Under the pieces are notes generated by a model, which saw nothing but the letters and a program-made list of their open reading frames with translations, was not told where the DNA came from and made no database searches. Made by a program: the position numbers and the translations under genes. A DNA stretch of 64,000 nucleotides from assembly GCF_002906155.1 (NCBI RefSeq), contig NZ_MUJK01000004.1:124001-188000 (forward strand), given 5' to 3'. This DNA is from Pseudomonas laurylsulfativorans. Its GTDB lineage: Bacteria > Pseudomonadota > Gammaproteobacteria > Pseudomonadales > Pseudomonadaceae. Below, piece by piece: positions 41,853 to 50,587 of this stretch (the first letter of the stretch is position 1; every line of letters starts with the position of its first letter).

Positions 41853-44249
41853 ATGAAGACAACCATCGAATTGCCTCTCCTGCCATTGCGTGATGTAGTT
41901 GTGTATCCGCACATGGTTATCCCGCTGTTCGTGGGGCGCGAGAAATCCATCGAAGCCCTCGAGGCTGCGATGACGGGCGACAAGCAGATTTTACTGCTGG
42001 CCCAGAGAAACCCGGCTGACGACGATCCCGGTGAAGACGCCCTGTATCGCGTTGGTACAATTGCCACTGTTCTGCAACTGCTCAAGCTGCCTGACGGAAC
42101 GGTCAAGGTTCTGGTCGAAGGCGAGCAGCGGGGCGCCGTGGAGCGCTTCAGCGAAGTGGACGGCCACTGCCGTGCCGAAGTCTCCCTGATCGACGAAGTC
42201 GACGCGCCGGAGCGCGAGTCGGAAGTATTCGTTCGCAGCTTGCTGTCTCAGTTCGAGCAATACGTGCAGTTGGGCAAGAAAGTCCCGGCTGAAGTCCTGT
42301 CGTCGCTCAACAGCATCGATGAGCCAGGTCGCCTGGTGGACACCATGGCCGCGCACATGGCCCTGAAGATCGAACAGAAACAGGAAATCCTTGAAATCAT
42401 CGATTTGTCGGCCCGGGTCGAGCACGTCCTCGCGTTGCTGGATGCCGAGATCGATCTGCTGCAAGTTGAAAAGCGCATTCGCGGCCGTGTCAAAAAGCAA
42501 ATGGAGCGCAGTCAGCGCGAGTACTACTTGAATGAGCAGATGAAGGCCATTCAGAAAGAGCTCGGCGACAGCGACGAAGGTCACAATGAAGTCGAAGACC
42601 TGAAAAAGCGTATCGATGCCGCTGGTCTGCCAAAAGACGCGCTGGCCAAGGCGACAGCCGAACTGAACAAGCTCAAGCAAATGTCGCCGATGTCCGCGGA
42701 AGCGACTGTGGTGCGTTCGTACATCGACTGGCTGGTTCAGGTGCCGTGGAAGGCCCAGAGCAAAGTGCGCCTGGATCTGGCGCGAGCAGAAGATATTCTG
42801 GATGCAGACCACTACGGCTTGGAAGAAGTCAAAGAGCGCATCCTCGAATACCTCGCCGTGCAAAAACGCGTGAAGAAAATTCGGGGGCCGGTGTTGTGCC
42901 TGGTCGGTCCTCCAGGGGTGGGTAAAACGTCCCTGGCTGAGTCGATTGCTCACGCCACCAACCGCAAGTTCGTGCGCATGGCCCTCGGTGGCGTGCGTGA
43001 TGAAGCGGAAATTCGTGGTCATCGCCGTACTTACATCGGTTCGATGCCAGGAAGATTGATTCAAAAGATGACAAAAGTGGGTGTTCGCAATCCGCTGTTC
43101 CTGCTCGATGAAATCGACAAAATGGGCAGCGACATGCGCGGTGATCCGGCATCGGCGTTGCTGGAAGTGCTCGATCCCGAGCAGAACCACAACTTCAACG
43201 ATCACTATCTGGAAGTCGATTACGACCTGTCCGATGTGATGTTCCTGTGCACCTCGAACTCGATGAACATCCCGCCTGCGTTGCTGGACCGGATGGAAGT
43301 GATCCGTCTGCCGGGTTACACCGAAGACGAGAAGATCAACATCGCCGTCAAATACCTTTCGCCAAAGCAGATCACGGCCAACGGCCTGAAGAAAGGCGAG
43401 CTGGAATTTGACGCAGAGGCGATCCGCGACATCATCCGCTACTACACCCGTGAAGCCGGTGTGCGTGGGCTGGAGCGTCAGATTGCCAAGGTTTGCCGCA
43501 AGGCTGTCAAGGAGCATGCGCTGGAAAAACGCTTCTCGGTGAAGGTCACCGCAGACATGCTGGAGCACTTCCTGGGCGTGCGCAAATTCCGCTACGGGCT
43601 GGCCGAGCAGCAGGATCAGATCGGTCAGGTGACCGGGCTGGCGTGGACTCAGGTGGGCGGCGAGCTGCTGACCATTGAAGCCGCTGTGGTGCCGGGCAAG
43701 GGCCAGTTGATCAAGACCGGTTCCCTGGGTGACGTGATGGTCGAGTCGATCACCGCTGCCTTGACCGTAGTTCGTAGCCGGGCGAAAAGCCTGGGCATTC
43801 CCCTGGACTTCCATGAGAAGCGCGACACGCATATCCATATGCCGGAAGGGGCGACCCCGAAAGATGGTCCTAGCGCCGGTGTGGGCATGTGCACGGCCCT
43901 GGTTTCGGCATTGACCGGCATTCCGGTACGCGCGGATGTGGCCATGACCGGTGAAATCACTTTGCGTGGTCAGGTACTGGCGATCGGCGGTTTGAAAGAA
44001 AAACTGCTCGCAGCACACCGTGGCGGAATCAAGACGGTGATCATTCCTGAAGAGAATGTGCGCGATCTCAAAGAGATTCCGGACAATATCAAGCAGGATC
44101 TACAGATTAAACCGGTTAAATGGATTGACGAGGTCCTGCAAATTGCGTTGCAATACGCGCCGGAGCCCTTGCCGGACGTGGCTCCGGAGATAGTCGCGAA
44201 GGATGAGAAACGCGACGCAGATTCTAAGGAAAGAATTAGCACGCATTAG
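41853..44249 (+). CDS. lon: ATP-dependent protease Lon
   Basis: The product has 798 residues from the ATG at 41853 (GTAGAGGCGAAATC). The open frame from 41742 includes the promoter. The N-terminal substrate domain starts TTIELPLLPLRDVVVYPHMVIPLFVGREKS. Walker A GPPGVGKT lies at about 352-359, with LFLLDEIDKMGSD after it. The proteolytic Ser674 is in PKDGPSAGVGM, and the catalytic Lys is in GGLKEKLLAAHRGG. It degrades misfolded and regulatory proteins. Length and domains are complete. Confidence 0.97.
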   Translation: MKTTIELPLLPLRDVVVYPHMVIPLFVGREKSIEALEAAMTGDKQILLLAQRNPADDDPGEDALYRVGTIATVLQLLKLPDGTVKVLVEGEQRGAVERFSEVDGHCRAEVSLIDEVDAPERESEVFVRSLLSQFEQYVQLGKKVPAEVLSSLNSIDEPGRLVDTMAAHMALKIEQKQEILEIIDLSARVEHVLALLDAEIDLLQVEKRIRGRVKKQMERSQREYYLNEQMKAIQKELGDSDEGHNEVEDLKKRIDAAGLPKDALAKATAELNKLKQMSPMSAEATVVRSYIDWLVQVPWKAQSKVRLDLARAEDILDADHYGLEEVKERILEYLAVQKRVKKIRGPVLCLVGPPGVGKTSLAESIAHATNRKFVRMALGGVRDEAEIRGHRRTYIGSMPGRLIQKMTKVGVRNPLFLLDEIDKMGSDMRGDPASALLEVLDPEQNHNFNDHYLEVDYDLSDVMFLCTSNSMNIPPALLDRMEVIRLPGYTEDEKINIAVKYLSPKQITANGLKKGELEFDAEAIRDIIRYYTREAGVRGLERQIAKVCRKAVKEHALEKRFSVKVTADMLEHFLGVRKFRYGLAEQQDQIGQVTGLAWTQVGGELLTIEAAVVPGKGQLIKTGSLGDVMVESITAALTVVRSRAKSLGIPLDFHEKRDTHIHMPEGATPKDGPSAGVGMCTALVSALTGIPVRADVAMTGEITLRGQVLAIGGLKEKLLAAHRGGIKTVIIPEENVRDLKEIPDNIKQDLQIKPVKWIDEVLQIALQYAPEPLPDVAPEIVAKDEKRDADSKERISTH

Positions 44250-44273
44250 TACGTATTTGCCTGGGGGGCTTTC

Positions 44274-44302
44274 TTGACAGCTTTTTAGAGCCCTTGTTAT
44301 AA
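44274..44302 (+). promoter_or_regulatory. Sigma-70 promoter of hupB
   Basis: TTGACA (44274-44279) and TTATAA (44297-44302) are separated by 17 nt, about 97 nt before the hupB start. Confidence 0.82.
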
Positions 44303-44398
44303 AGCGGCTCTTAAGTGTCTGTAGGCCATTCAGCACTCGTTTTTGCTTTCATCAAAAAAACTTAGAATCATACTCAAATAGATATAAGGGGACTTAGA

Positions 44399-44671
44399 GT
44401 GAACAAGTCGGAACTGATTGATGCTATCGCTGCATCCGCTGATATCCCGAAAGCTGCTGCTGGCCGTGCGCTGGACGCTGTAATCGAATCCGTCACTGGC
44501 GCTCTCAAGGCTGGCGACTCTGTTGTTCTGGTTGGTTTCGGTACTTTCTCCGTAACTGATCGCCCAGCTCGCATTGGTCGTAACCCACAGACCGGTAAGA
44601 CGCTGGAAATCGCAGCAGCCAAAAAACCAGGTTTCAAAGCCGGTAAAGCACTGAAAGAAGCTGTCAACTAA
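44399..44671 (+). CDS. hupB: DNA-binding protein HU-beta
   Basis: This 90-residue protein has the HU signature [46 protein letters not shown] and starts with GTG at 44399 after AAGGGGACTTAGA. HU dimers bend DNA and organise the nucleoid. The lon-hupB-ppiD order is conserved in Pseudomonas and enterobacteria. Confidence 0.97.
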   Translation: MNKSELIDAIAASADIPKAAAGRALDAVIESVTGALKAGDSVVLVGFGTFSVTDRPARIGRNPQTGKTLEIAAAKKPGFKAGKALKEAVN

Positions 44672-44724
44672 GTTCGATTCAGGTTTTTACCCATCCGGGT
44701 CGGGGTCATGCCTGACTTGGCAGC

Positions 44725-44802
44725 GGAGCGGCAGTCCTGACTGCAGGTCGCCGGTTCAAGACACCGAGGGTCGCCAGTTCGAACCCTCGATCCGCTCCGC
44801 CA
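44725..44802 (+). pseudogene. Decayed tRNA-Asp remnant
   Basis: The 78-nt segment begins GGAGCGG and ends CCGCTCC-G-CCA, a perfect 7-bp acceptor with discriminator and CCA matching bacterial tRNA-Asp. The GGGTCGC...GTTCGA..CCC part of the variable/T-arm region is still visible. The T stem (GCCAG / CCTCG) does not pair, the D arm lacks the usual AGTTCAGTTGGTTAGA core, and no GTC anticodon loop is found. It is therefore probably not functional. Confidence 0.65.
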
Positions 44803-44810
44803 GTTACGAG

Positions 44811-44838
44811 AAGGCGCATCCTCGGATGCGCCTTTCTT
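44811..44838 (+). terminator. Rho-independent terminator upstream of ppiD
   Basis: AAGGCGCATCC / GGATGCGCCTT stem with a TC loop and T-rich tail; ends the hupB (and former tRNA) transcript. Confidence 0.9.
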
Positions 44839-44904
44839 CTATCCGGATTCTACCCACGCTCCACGGTTGCCTAATTTTGAAGTTCAACCGTTTCTGGGGG
44901 ACGC

Positions 44905-46776
44905 ATGCTGCAGAATATCAGGGACAATTCACAAGGCTGGATTGCCAAGACTATTATCGGGGTCATCGTTGCACTGATGGCCTTGACCGGTTTCGACGCC
45001 ATTTTTCAGGCCACGACGAGCAAGAATGAAGCGGCGAAGGTCAATGGTGAAGAAATCAGCCAGAACGAGCTGAGCCAGGCGGTCGATATGCAACGCCGTC
45101 AGCTCATGCAACAGCTGGGCAAGGATTTCGATGCTTCCTTGCTGGATGAAAAAATGTTGCGCGAATCGGCTCTCAAGGGCCTGATCGATCGCAAACTGCT
45201 GCTGCAAGGCGCAGAAAAATCGAAGTTCGCTTTTTCCGAAGCAGCGCTTGATCAGGTCATCCTGCAAACACCAGAGTTTCAGGTTGATGGCAAGTTCAGC
45301 TCCGAGCGTTTTGACCAGGTGATTCGTCAACTCGGCTATAGCCGCATGCAATTCCGCCAGATGCTGGCTCAGGAAATGCTGATCGGTCAGCTGCGTGCCG
45401 GCCTGGCAGGTAGCGGTTTCGTGACCGATGCACAGGTACTGGCGTTTGCCCGTCTGGAAAAACAGACCCGCGATTTCGCCTCCCTGAACATCAAGGTCGA
45501 CCCGGCAGCCTTGAAGCTGACCGACGATGAGGTCAAGGCCTATTACGACGAACATGCCAAGGAATTCATGACGCCGGATCAGGTGGTCATCGATTACCTT
45601 GAGCTGAAGAAGGCCTCCTTCTTCGACCAGGTCAGCGTCAACGACGAAGACCTGCAGGCGGCTTATCAGAAAGAAATCGCGAACCTGTCCGAGCAACGCC
45701 GGGCTGCGCACATTCTGATTGAAGTGAACGACAAGACCACCGAGGCGCAAGCCAAGGCGAAGATCGAAGAGATCCAGGCCCGTCTGGCCAAGGGCGAGAA
45801 GTTCGAGGCTCTGGCCAAGGAGTTCTCCCAGGATCCGGGTTCGGCGAACAACGGTGGTGACCTGGGTTATGCCGGTCCTGGCGTCTACGACCCAGCGTTC
45901 GAAAAAGCCCTGTATTCGTTGGCCCAAGACCAGGTTTCGGGACCGATTCGCACTGACTTCGGTTTCCACCTGATCAAGCTGTTGGGTGTGGAAGCACCAG
46001 AAGTGCCAACGTTCGCCAGTCTGAAAGACAAGCTGACCCGCGGTCTGAAGACCCAGCAGGTCGAGCAACGTTTCGTTGAGGCGAGCAAGCAACTGGAAGA
46101 CGCCTCGTTCGAAGCGTCCGATCTGGCCCAGCCTGCTCAGGACCTGAAACTGACCGTGCACACGTCCAAGCCGTTTGGCCGTGAAGGCGGTGAGGGTATT
46201 GCGGCCAATCGTGCCGTGATCACTGCCGCGTTCAGCCCGGAAGTCCTGGATGAGGGCGCGAACAGCACCGCCATCGAGTTGGATCCGGAAACCGTGGTCG
46301 TCTTGCGAGCCAAGGAGCACCTGAAGCCTTCGCAACTGCCGCTGGAAAGCGTCTCTGCCGCGATTCGTGTGCAATTGGCCAAGGAGCACGCCAGTGCTGA
46401 TGCCAAGACCAAGGCTGAAGCCCTGATTGCCAGCCTGCGCAATGGCAAGACCCCGCTGGACCAGGCGGTCGATGGTCAGGCCTGGAAAGTCACTGAAGCT
46501 GCGACTCGCGCTCAGGAAGGGGTTGACCCTGCGGTGCTGCAAGCGCTGTTCCGCATGGCGAAGCCGGCGGCCAAGGACAAGCCGACCTTCACCAGCGTAA
46601 CGCTGGCGGATGGCAGCCTGATGATCGTGCGCCTCAATGGCGTGAACGAAGCAGCGGCGCCGACCGAAGAAGAGAAAGCACAGTACCGTCGCTACCTCGC
46701 TTCGCGCATCGGCCAGCAAGACTTTGCGGCGTATCGCAAGCAGCTGGAAAGCCAGGCGGACATCAAGAAATACTGA
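44905..46776 (+). CDS. ppiD: Periplasmic folding chaperone / peptidyl-prolyl isomerase PpiD
   Basis: The 623-residue product has a short cytoplasmic N-terminus (MLQNIRDNSQGWIAK), one transmembrane helix (TIIGVIVALMALTGFDAIF) and a SurA-type chaperone domain. A single parvulin domain lies in the middle (RRAAHILIEVNDKTTEAQAKAKIEEIQARL...FSQDPGSANNGGDLGYAGPG). A C-terminal chaperone-like part follows. PpiD assists newly translocated proteins at the Sec translocon. A terminator follows at 46806-46834. Confidence 0.95.
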   Translation: MLQNIRDNSQGWIAKTIIGVIVALMALTGFDAIFQATTSKNEAAKVNGEEISQNELSQAVDMQRRQLMQQLGKDFDASLLDEKMLRESALKGLIDRKLLLQGAEKSKFAFSEAALDQVILQTPEFQVDGKFSSERFDQVIRQLGYSRMQFRQMLAQEMLIGQLRAGLAGSGFVTDAQVLAFARLEKQTRDFASLNIKVDPAALKLTDDEVKAYYDEHAKEFMTPDQVVIDYLELKKASFFDQVSVNDEDLQAAYQKEIANLSEQRRAAHILIEVNDKTTEAQAKAKIEEIQARLAKGEKFEALAKEFSQDPGSANNGGDLGYAGPGVYDPAFEKALYSLAQDQVSGPIRTDFGFHLIKLLGVEAPEVPTFASLKDKLTRGLKTQQVEQRFVEASKQLEDASFEASDLAQPAQDLKLTVHTSKPFGREGGEGIAANRAVITAAFSPEVLDEGANSTAIELDPETVVVLRAKEHLKPSQLPLESVSAAIRVQLAKEHASADAKTKAEALIASLRNGKTPLDQAVDGQAWKVTEAATRAQEGVDPAVLQALFRMAKPAAKDKPTFTSVTLADGSLMIVRLNGVNEAAAPTEEEKAQYRRYLASRIGQQDFAAYRKQLESQADIKKY

Positions 46777-46805
46777 TGCCTGAATAGGTTTAGCGCTGCA
46801 CAGGA

Positions 46806-46834
46806 GACCCCGGCCGAAACGCCGGGGTCTTTTT
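46806..46834 (+). terminator. Rho-independent terminator after ppiD
   Basis: GACCCCGGC / GCCGGGGTC stem with a five-T run. Confidence 0.92.
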
Positions 46835-46979
46835 GTTTGGCCGTACGTCATTTGCCGCGGTGACGTTTGCCCAAAACCGGGGTCAATCAGCCTGTAACTG
46901 TTTTAAGACACGATCGATGCTCCGCTAAGCATCGATCTGTTGCACAATATGCCCCGAACCGTTTTCCTCAGGATGTTCA

Positions 46980-47825
46980 ATGTTTAAATCATTTCCCATG
47001 CGGGTAGTCGGGCTGGCTGCCGTGCTTGCCACTGCGGCTGGTTGTTCATCGAACAAAACCGCCATCTATGAGCATGAGAATTTCGACGATTCCGGAACCT
47101 TTTCCCGCAACTATCCGGTTACCGATACCCAGAGCTGTGAAGCCGCCCGTCGTGCCTTGCTCAGCCAGGGTTACATCATCACCAGCAACGATTCGAAGCT
47201 GGTGAGCGGTCACAAGAGCTTCCAGCAGACCGGCGAGAACCACATGGAGATCAGCTTCAGTGTGGTCTGTACCGATGACGGCAGTGAGGGGCATCACGCG
47301 ACTGTGTTTGCCAACGCCCTGCAGGATCGTTATGCACTGAAGAAAACCAACAACTCCGCCAGTCTCGGTGTGGGTGTGCTGGGCTCGGTGTCGATGCCGA
47401 TCGGCTCTTCTGATGACTCGATGGTCAAGGTTGCCAGCGAAACCGTATCGTCTGCCAAGTTCTACGAACGCTTCTTCGCCCTGGTGGAGCTGTTCCTGCC
47501 GCCGGAAGCGAAAAAAGCTGCGCACATCACCGAAAAACCGAAAACAGACCTGGGCATGCCTGAAGCCAAGGCAGCTGTGGCACCACTGGCACCTGCCCCG
47601 GCGGAAGCACCCGCTATCGAGCCAGCAGTCTCTGCACCTGCACCCGCCGAAGCGATGCCTGTCTCCTCCGAGCCGGTTGCCCCGCCTCCAGAAGCAGCAC
47701 CGATCACACCCGCCGAGAGTGTCGCGCCCGTACTGTCCCCGGAAATCGTCACGCCACCGTCGAACCCGACTGACTTGCCACCACCGAGCGAACCCATTCC
47801 GGTGATGCCCGTCTCCGGCCAGTGA
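46980..47825 (+). CDS. DUF2242 lipoprotein
   Basis: The 281-residue product has a lipoprotein signal (VLATAAGCSS). The N-terminal globular domain is DUF2242-like: AIYEHENFDDSGTFSRNYPVTDTQSCEAARRALLSQGYIITSNDSKLVSGHKSFQ, then MEISFSVVCTDD and DRYALKKTNNSASLGVGVLGSVSMPIGSSDDSMVKVASETVSSAKFYERFF. The last ~90 residues are a Pro/Ala/Glu-rich linker of low complexity, likely disordered and perhaps spanning toward the cell wall. An in-frame ATG at 46998 would still keep the signal. Function unknown. Confidence 0.82.
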   Translation: MFKSFPMRVVGLAAVLATAAGCSSNKTAIYEHENFDDSGTFSRNYPVTDTQSCEAARRALLSQGYIITSNDSKLVSGHKSFQQTGENHMEISFSVVCTDDGSEGHHATVFANALQDRYALKKTNNSASLGVGVLGSVSMPIGSSDDSMVKVASETVSSAKFYERFFALVELFLPPEAKKAAHITEKPKTDLGMPEAKAAVAPLAPAPAEAPAIEPAVSAPAPAEAMPVSSEPVAPPPEAAPITPAESVAPVLSPEIVTPPSNPTDLPPPSEPIPVMPVSGQ

Positions 47826-48077
47826 GGGTGGCACCACAGGCTCGGGTCAGATGATCCAAGCCTGTGGTCACTCCAATGATTGACCCGCATCAAGCAAGTC
47901 CACCGTTCTGCGATTTCCCGCTAGAAAACCAATGATAAATTCCTGACCAACTGCTACGTTTTATTCAGTAGCGACGGAGTGTCGTGTCCGCGTCATTTTT
48001 CTTTCACGCGGGCACTTTATGCTCAGTGAATTGGTCATGTGTTGAGACGTTTTTCAATCAGGTTGGGGGATTCAGAA

Positions 48078-48164
48078 ATGGACGATTATCAAGAAGAGCT
48101 GCTCGAGTACCAGGCTTTCGAACTGGATCCACTGGAGCCGGCGGAAGACGCTACCGAGTTGTAA
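48078..48164 (+). CDS. 28-residue acidic small protein
   Basis: The frame encodes MDDYQEELLEYQAFELDPLE followed by PAEDATEL and a TAA stop. A purine-rich GGTTGGGGGATTCAG lies upstream of the ATG. It is strongly acidic, with a single basic-free helix-like N-terminus, and ends 3 nt before the convergent AraC-family gene. It is too short for routine gene finders. Third-position bias and the ribosome binding site support it modestly. Confidence 0.55.
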   Translation: MDDYQEELLEYQAFELDPLEPAEDATEL

Positions 48165-48167
48165 GCA

Positions 48168-49208
48168 TCAAGCGGATTGGCGATGGCTGCGGCGAAATTC
48201 GCCGGGTGTCTGCCCGTTCCAGCGTTTGAATGCGCGTTGAAACGCTTCGGCTGAGGCGAAGCCCAGCAGGTAAGCGATCTCTCCAAACGCCAGTTCTGTG
48301 TCGCGTATGTAAGTCATGGCCAGGTCGCGGCGGGTGTCGTTGAGAATCGCACGAAATTGTGTGCCTTCTTCAACGAGCTTGCGGCGCAAGGTCCAGGTGG
48401 GCAGCTTCAGGCGTGCCGCCACCTCCTGAAGGTCGGGTTCCCGGCCGCCATTGAGCAACGGTCCCAGCAGCGCAATGATGCGTTCACGCAGGCTTCGGGT
48501 TCGTGTCAGTTGCTCCAGCTCCTGCTCACACAGTTGCAGCAAATGCCGCCAGGTGCTCGGGCAATGCTCGGGGTTGCGTTGGGCGAGGCTTGCCAGGCTC
48601 AAGCGCAGTTGATTGCGTTCGCTGCCAAACTGAATCGGACAGTCACCCAAAACGTCATAGGCTGCGCGGTAACCGGGTTCTTCGAATTCGATCTCGATAC
48701 GTTCGGCGCGCAGCGGGGCAGGGCTGACACTGGATAACTGCTGCAACCAGCCGGCGATGATCGAATCGACCACGAAGCGGTTGTAGGCGTTATAGGGGCT
48801 GATCGAATAGAAACGCAGCCAGGCGCCCTGAGGGTCTTCGTGAAAGCTTGATTGACCCCGATAATTTGAACCATACAAGGCTTCGAAGCGAATCAGGCAG
48901 CGCGCGGCTTCACGCACTGTCGGTGCCTGGGCGGCCGTGACCCCGGCCAGGCCTGCCTGGCTCAGGCGACTGAGCTGACCCATGCGCAAGCCGAGGGCCG
49001 GGTTGTCGGTCAGCTGAATGGCGCTGTGGCCCAGGCGCATGTAGCGCGGTATCGACAGGCGGGCACCGGCTTCGCTCAGGCGCGCGACATCAAGACCGTA
49101 TTGATCGAGCAGTGGCTGCGGATCGACGCCATGACTGCGCACGGCATCGGCCAGGCTATGAACAAAGCCCACCGACAGATCGCCGAGGCGCATCGGCTGC
49201 GGTTTCAT
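48168..49208 (-). CDS. AraC-family transcriptional regulator
   Basis: The 346-residue product has an N-terminal arabinose-binding-like domain (IPRYMRLGHSAIQLTDNPALGLRMG, then QAPTVREAARCLIRFEALY) and a C-terminal AraC HTH pair (PDLQEVAARLKLPTWTLRRKLVEEGTQFRAILNDTRRDLAMTYIRDTELAFGEIAYLLGFASAEAFQRAFKRWNGQTPGEFR). This is the OruR/ArgR-like layout common in Pseudomonas. Its start is only 3 nt from the stop of the nitrilase-fold gene upstream, so the two are likely co-transcribed. The effector is unknown. Confidence 0.9.
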   Translation of the reverse strand: MKPQPMRLGDLSVGFVHSLADAVRSHGVDPQPLLDQYGLDVARLSEAGARLSIPRYMRLGHSAIQLTDNPALGLRMGQLSRLSQAGLAGVTAAQAPTVREAARCLIRFEALYGSNYRGQSSFHEDPQGAWLRFYSISPYNAYNRFVVDSIIAGWLQQLSSVSPAPLRAERIEIEFEEPGYRAAYDVLGDCPIQFGSERNQLRLSLASLAQRNPEHCPSTWRHLLQLCEQELEQLTRTRSLRERIIALLGPLLNGGREPDLQEVAARLKLPTWTLRRKLVEEGTQFRAILNDTRRDLAMTYIRDTELAFGEIAYLLGFASAEAFQRAFKRWNGQTPGEFRRSHRQSA

Positions 49209-49211
49209 GGC

Positions 49212-50342
49212 TTACAACCAGAGGTTCAGCAAACGCGCACCCTGGGCGCTGCTGTCGGCAAAGTGCTGGCCGTTGCGGCTGAGGAAGCTGTGCCCGGCGC
49301 TGCCCTGATCCCAGAACTGACCCCGCAGGAACACACTCATGCCAGCGACAGCCTGACTGGCCGGTATTCGGGTCGTGAGGGTCAGGCGCTGCCAAGCCTG
49401 GCCTTCACTGACTTCTCCAGGCTTCAAGTTAACCGAGGCTGGCTCTGATGAACCCCTGTAGCCATGCCACGGCTGATCCCAGGTGCCACGGCCGGCAACA
49501 AAGGCTGGTACCGCAACCAGTTGTACGCTCTGGTCGTTGAGCTTGAGGTAGTTTTCCGGGTACCAGCTGTCGTGGCCGATCAATACGCCCAACCTTCCTG
49601 CGGGAGTATCAACGACGTTGAGCGAGTGCTCGCCGTTTGCCTTGATCCCGTTCTGTTCTGCGAAGAACGGGTGCATCTGGCGCTGGGGCTGGCCGATCGG
49701 CTGGCCATCGTTGTTGAACACTACACTGCTGTTGTACAGCGCACCGCGGCCGATTTTCAAGGTGCCGTCGATGATGCTCGGTTCGGGCAGAACGATGGAG
49801 CCGGCGACCAACGTCACGTGGAATTCCCTGGCCAGCCCTCCGAACAATGCCTGGTAATCTCTGGCCATGGCCTTGGCTTTCATGCGCAGATGGGCATCGT
49901 CCAGACGGTTGCCACCTTCGGCGCTGATCAACGCCTTGGCGAACTTCAGGGGATTGCTCACCGCCAGCCAGTTCATGGCCTCCTTGAGGGTGCTGGCCTG
50001 GTACAACTCATCCTTCTCGCCGCTGACCATCAGCCAGGTACCGACGTGTTCCGGCAATACGACGACAGTCTTGCCGTTCAACAACCCCTGGTCCTGGGCT
50101 GCTTGCAGATAGGCCGCGAGCTTGCGGTGTAAACGCTCGGGGCTTTGATAATCGGTAGGAAACAGTTCAGGCTGAATGCCCAGGAGATTGCCACGATCGG
50201 CCGGTGTACCCTGGTCGACCGCCAGGTCGATCCGCAGGTCCGAAAGATAATGGCCCACCGGCCGGTCCGCAGCCCACATCGCGTAGGTCGTGAGGCTGGC
50301 GAGCAATGCCATGGAGAATGTCAGGTACAAAAGTTTGCGCAT
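49212..50342 (-). CDS. Carbon-nitrogen hydrolase (nitrilase-fold) protein lacking catalytic Cys and Lys
   Basis: The 376-residue product has an N-terminal signal or membrane anchor (LLYLTFSMALLASLTTYAMWA). The nitrilase fold is recognisable: VVVLPEHVG with the catalytic-type Glu98, FHVTLVAGSIVLPEP, LYNSSVVFNNDGQ, and RLGVLIGHDSWYPENY. In active members the last motif is GVLICxDxxFPE and the middle motif is RKxHL. Here the Cys position is Gly256 and the Lys position is Gln222 (QRQMHPF). The protein is probably an exported non-enzymatic or altered-activity member. It is upstream of and likely co-transcribed with the AraC-family regulator. Confidence 0.78.
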   Translation of the reverse strand: MRKLLYLTFSMALLASLTTYAMWAADRPVGHYLSDLRIDLAVDQGTPADRGNLLGIQPELFPTDYQSPERLHRKLAAYLQAAQDQGLLNGKTVVVLPEHVGTWLMVSGEKDELYQASTLKEAMNWLAVSNPLKFAKALISAEGGNRLDDAHLRMKAKAMARDYQALFGGLAREFHVTLVAGSIVLPEPSIIDGTLKIGRGALYNSSVVFNNDGQPIGQPQRQMHPFFAEQNGIKANGEHSLNVVDTPAGRLGVLIGHDSWYPENYLKLNDQSVQLVAVPAFVAGRGTWDQPWHGYRGSSEPASVNLKPGEVSEGQAWQRLTLTTRIPASQAVAGMSVFLRGQFWDQGSAGHSFLSRNGQHFADSSAQGARLLNLWL

Positions 50343-50473
50343 GGGGAAACAGTTTACAGGCTGGAGCCGGGCGTGGCTTTTGATTTGGAACCGGATCGAG
50401 CATAAAGGGAATCAAGGGCTTGGTGGGCAAATTTCAACGCTGACGTATTTTTTGGCTGGAGGTCACACGGACC

Positions 50474-50577
50474 CTTGTAGGAGCGAGCTTGCTCGCGATG
50501 GACGTCAACGATAACGCGTGTGAACTGGATAAACGCGGCGCACTTGAGTCCATCGCCGGCAAGCCGGCTCCTACAGG
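50474..50577. repeat. REPIN (hybrid arms)
   Basis: The left arm is GGAGCGAGCTTGCTCGCGATGG, the right arm is the GCCGGCAAGCCGGC type, and the interior matches the 6593-6695 subfamily. It lies downstream of the tolC-like gene. Confidence 0.85.
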
Positions 50578-50587
50578 TATTGCGTTA

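Noticed and set aside
44725..44802. Functional tRNA gene
   Set aside because: Only the acceptor stem and parts of the T arm fit; the D arm and the anticodon arm do not form.
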